Source: Algoriphagus limi
GTDB lineage: Bacteria > Bacteroidota > Bacteroidia > Cytophagales > Cyclobacteriaceae
Assembly (NCBI RefSeq): GCF_024919275.1
Contig: NZ_JANWGH010000004.1
Coordinates: 1 to 64,000 of the forward strand
Direction: 5' to 3'
Length of the DNA stretch: 64,000 nt
Numbering within the stretch: position 1 is the stretch's first letter; each line of letters opens with the position of its first letter. Below the pieces are notes generated by a model. It was not told where the DNA came from. It made no database searches and saw nothing but the letters and a program-made list of their open reading frames with translations. A program made the translations under genes and the position numbers. Below are positions 63,632 to 64,000 of the stretch, piece by piece.

Positions 63632-64000
63632 ATGCAGGTTCCCCAAAATTTTAATAAAACCTCCGTGGCTGACTTAGTGTCCCACAATTATGTTTTTGCT
63701 TCGGTCCTGCATTACTTCGGGATCAGTTTTTATCAATACCCTACTGACTCTCTAGAGCAAGTTTGTAAAAAACATCGGGTAAAGCCCAATCAGTTGATTT
63801 CAGAACTGGAATCATGGGCGGCTCGAAAAGAGCCAACACCGGAAGATCTATATCTGAATCCCATTGAAGTTTTGGTGGCCTATCTGAAAAAGAAGCACTA
63901 TTACTTCGTCCGTCAAGAGCTACCATTTTTATCCAATTTGATTTCTGGAGTTCAGGCTGAAAAGGGCTTTGAGCAATTGATGGCAGATTTGAAAATCATG
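63632..64000 (+). CDS. ScdA/RIC-like hemerythrin-domain protein, cut by window end
   Basis: At least 123 residues are encoded before the window ends. The N-terminal part (SVADLVSHNYVFASVLHYFGISFYQYP, then SLEQVCKKHRVKPNQLISELE) has the layout of the ScdA_N domain of iron-sulfur cluster repair proteins (RIC family); the next region, from about residue 90 (KKKHYYFVRQELPFLSNLI), looks like the first helix of a hemerythrin-type di-iron bundle. The double Cys of the ScdA_N FCCGG motif is missing here (FYQYP). It is probably a di-iron protein linked to nitrosative or oxidative damage; the family call is tentative because the C terminus is not seen. A second ATG in frame is not needed. Confidence 0.65.
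   Translation, partial: MQVPQNFNKTSVADLVSHNYVFASVLHYFGISFYQYPTDSLEQVCKKHRVKPNQLISELESWAARKEPTPEDLYLNPIEVLVAYLKKKHYYFVRQELPFLSNLISGVQAEKGFEQLMADLKIM

Noticed and set aside
1..64000. CRISPR arrays, prophage or conjugative elements
   Set aside because: No regularly spaced direct repeats, cas, integrase, capsid, relaxase or tail genes were seen; the only mobile-type genes are the RAYT, the GxxExxY cassette and the IS200-like relic.

Overview
This window reads as a stretch of ordinary chromosome from a Bacteroidota bacterium, most likely a Cytophagales member close to Algoriphagus or other Cyclobacteriaceae (inference). The grounds are: moderate to low GC; Bacteroidota-type promoters (TTG or TTTG, about 16-20 bp, then TAnnTTTG) instead of -35/-10 boxes; few Shine-Dalgarno sequences; many exported proteins with short Lys-rich signal peptides ending in AxAQ or similar; and families largely confined to the phylum (DUF4421, carboxypeptidase-regulatory-like domain, TonB receptor, a BNR-repeat giant exoprotein, RAYT and GxxExxY cassettes). 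I find no phage, plasmid or CRISPR signal.

Layout. 1-140 is the 3' end of an rRNA operon (5S). 400-3797 holds a pair of exported M16 peptidase-like proteins, one with and one without the zinc motif. 4039-13127 carries housekeeping genes (rarA, threonine aldolase, DUF2721, lpdA, fabG, pruA, a HAD phosphatase, an ArsR-type regulator) interrupted by a RAYT transposase between two inverted palindromes. 13235-18224 contains a surface-type protein, a GxxExxY cassette between inverted repeats, an exported Xaa-Pro aminopeptidase, a PafA-like phosphatase and an IS200-like relic. 18258-28577 has hmgA, a GH16 glucanase, a small membrane protein, gcvP, an M28 peptidase, a DEAD-box helicase and dihydroorotase. 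28591-33504 has tRNA-His, a previously uncalled 53-residue ORF and a three-gene alpha-glucan cluster (debranching enzyme, glycosyltransferase, GH57). 34046-37462 is nrdA-nrdB. After a 0.6-kb AT-rich gap come rplU-rpmA, a 1021-residue BNR protein and a long leftward block (lipB, orphan, exonuclease, rnr, prenyl synthase, rhomboid). 47737-56812 mixes yraN, a SYLF protein, an aminotransferase, a small glycan-modification group (GT2, FkbM methyltransferase, DUF616), DUF4421 and an ALDH7 dehydrogenase. 56957-64000 ends with twin tRNA-Val genes, a TonB receptor, an M1 peptidase, an exported VOC protein, a C-terminal processing peptidase and the start of a ScdA/RIC-like protein.

Links between genes. 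GcvP (P-protein), LpdA (L-protein) and LipB (lipoyl supply for H-protein and 2-oxoacid dehydrogenases) all serve glycine cleavage, and threonine aldolase makes glycine, although the genes are dispersed. PruA, ALDH7 and HmgA point to catabolism of proline, lysine and tyrosine, matching the many exported peptidases (M16, M24, M28, M1): a peptide-feeding lifestyle is a reasonable inference. The alpha-glucan cluster probably handles storage polysaccharide.

I did not find a clearly new multi-gene system. The most interesting signals are the two small cassette-like elements bounded by inverted repeats, the IS200-like protein that has lost its catalytic tyrosine, the uncalled small ORF with its own terminator, and an extended promoter motif shared by both tRNA loci and rplU. 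Start codons were often moved downstream of the longest ORF where a signal peptide, family start or promoter position argued for it; this is stated in each entry.
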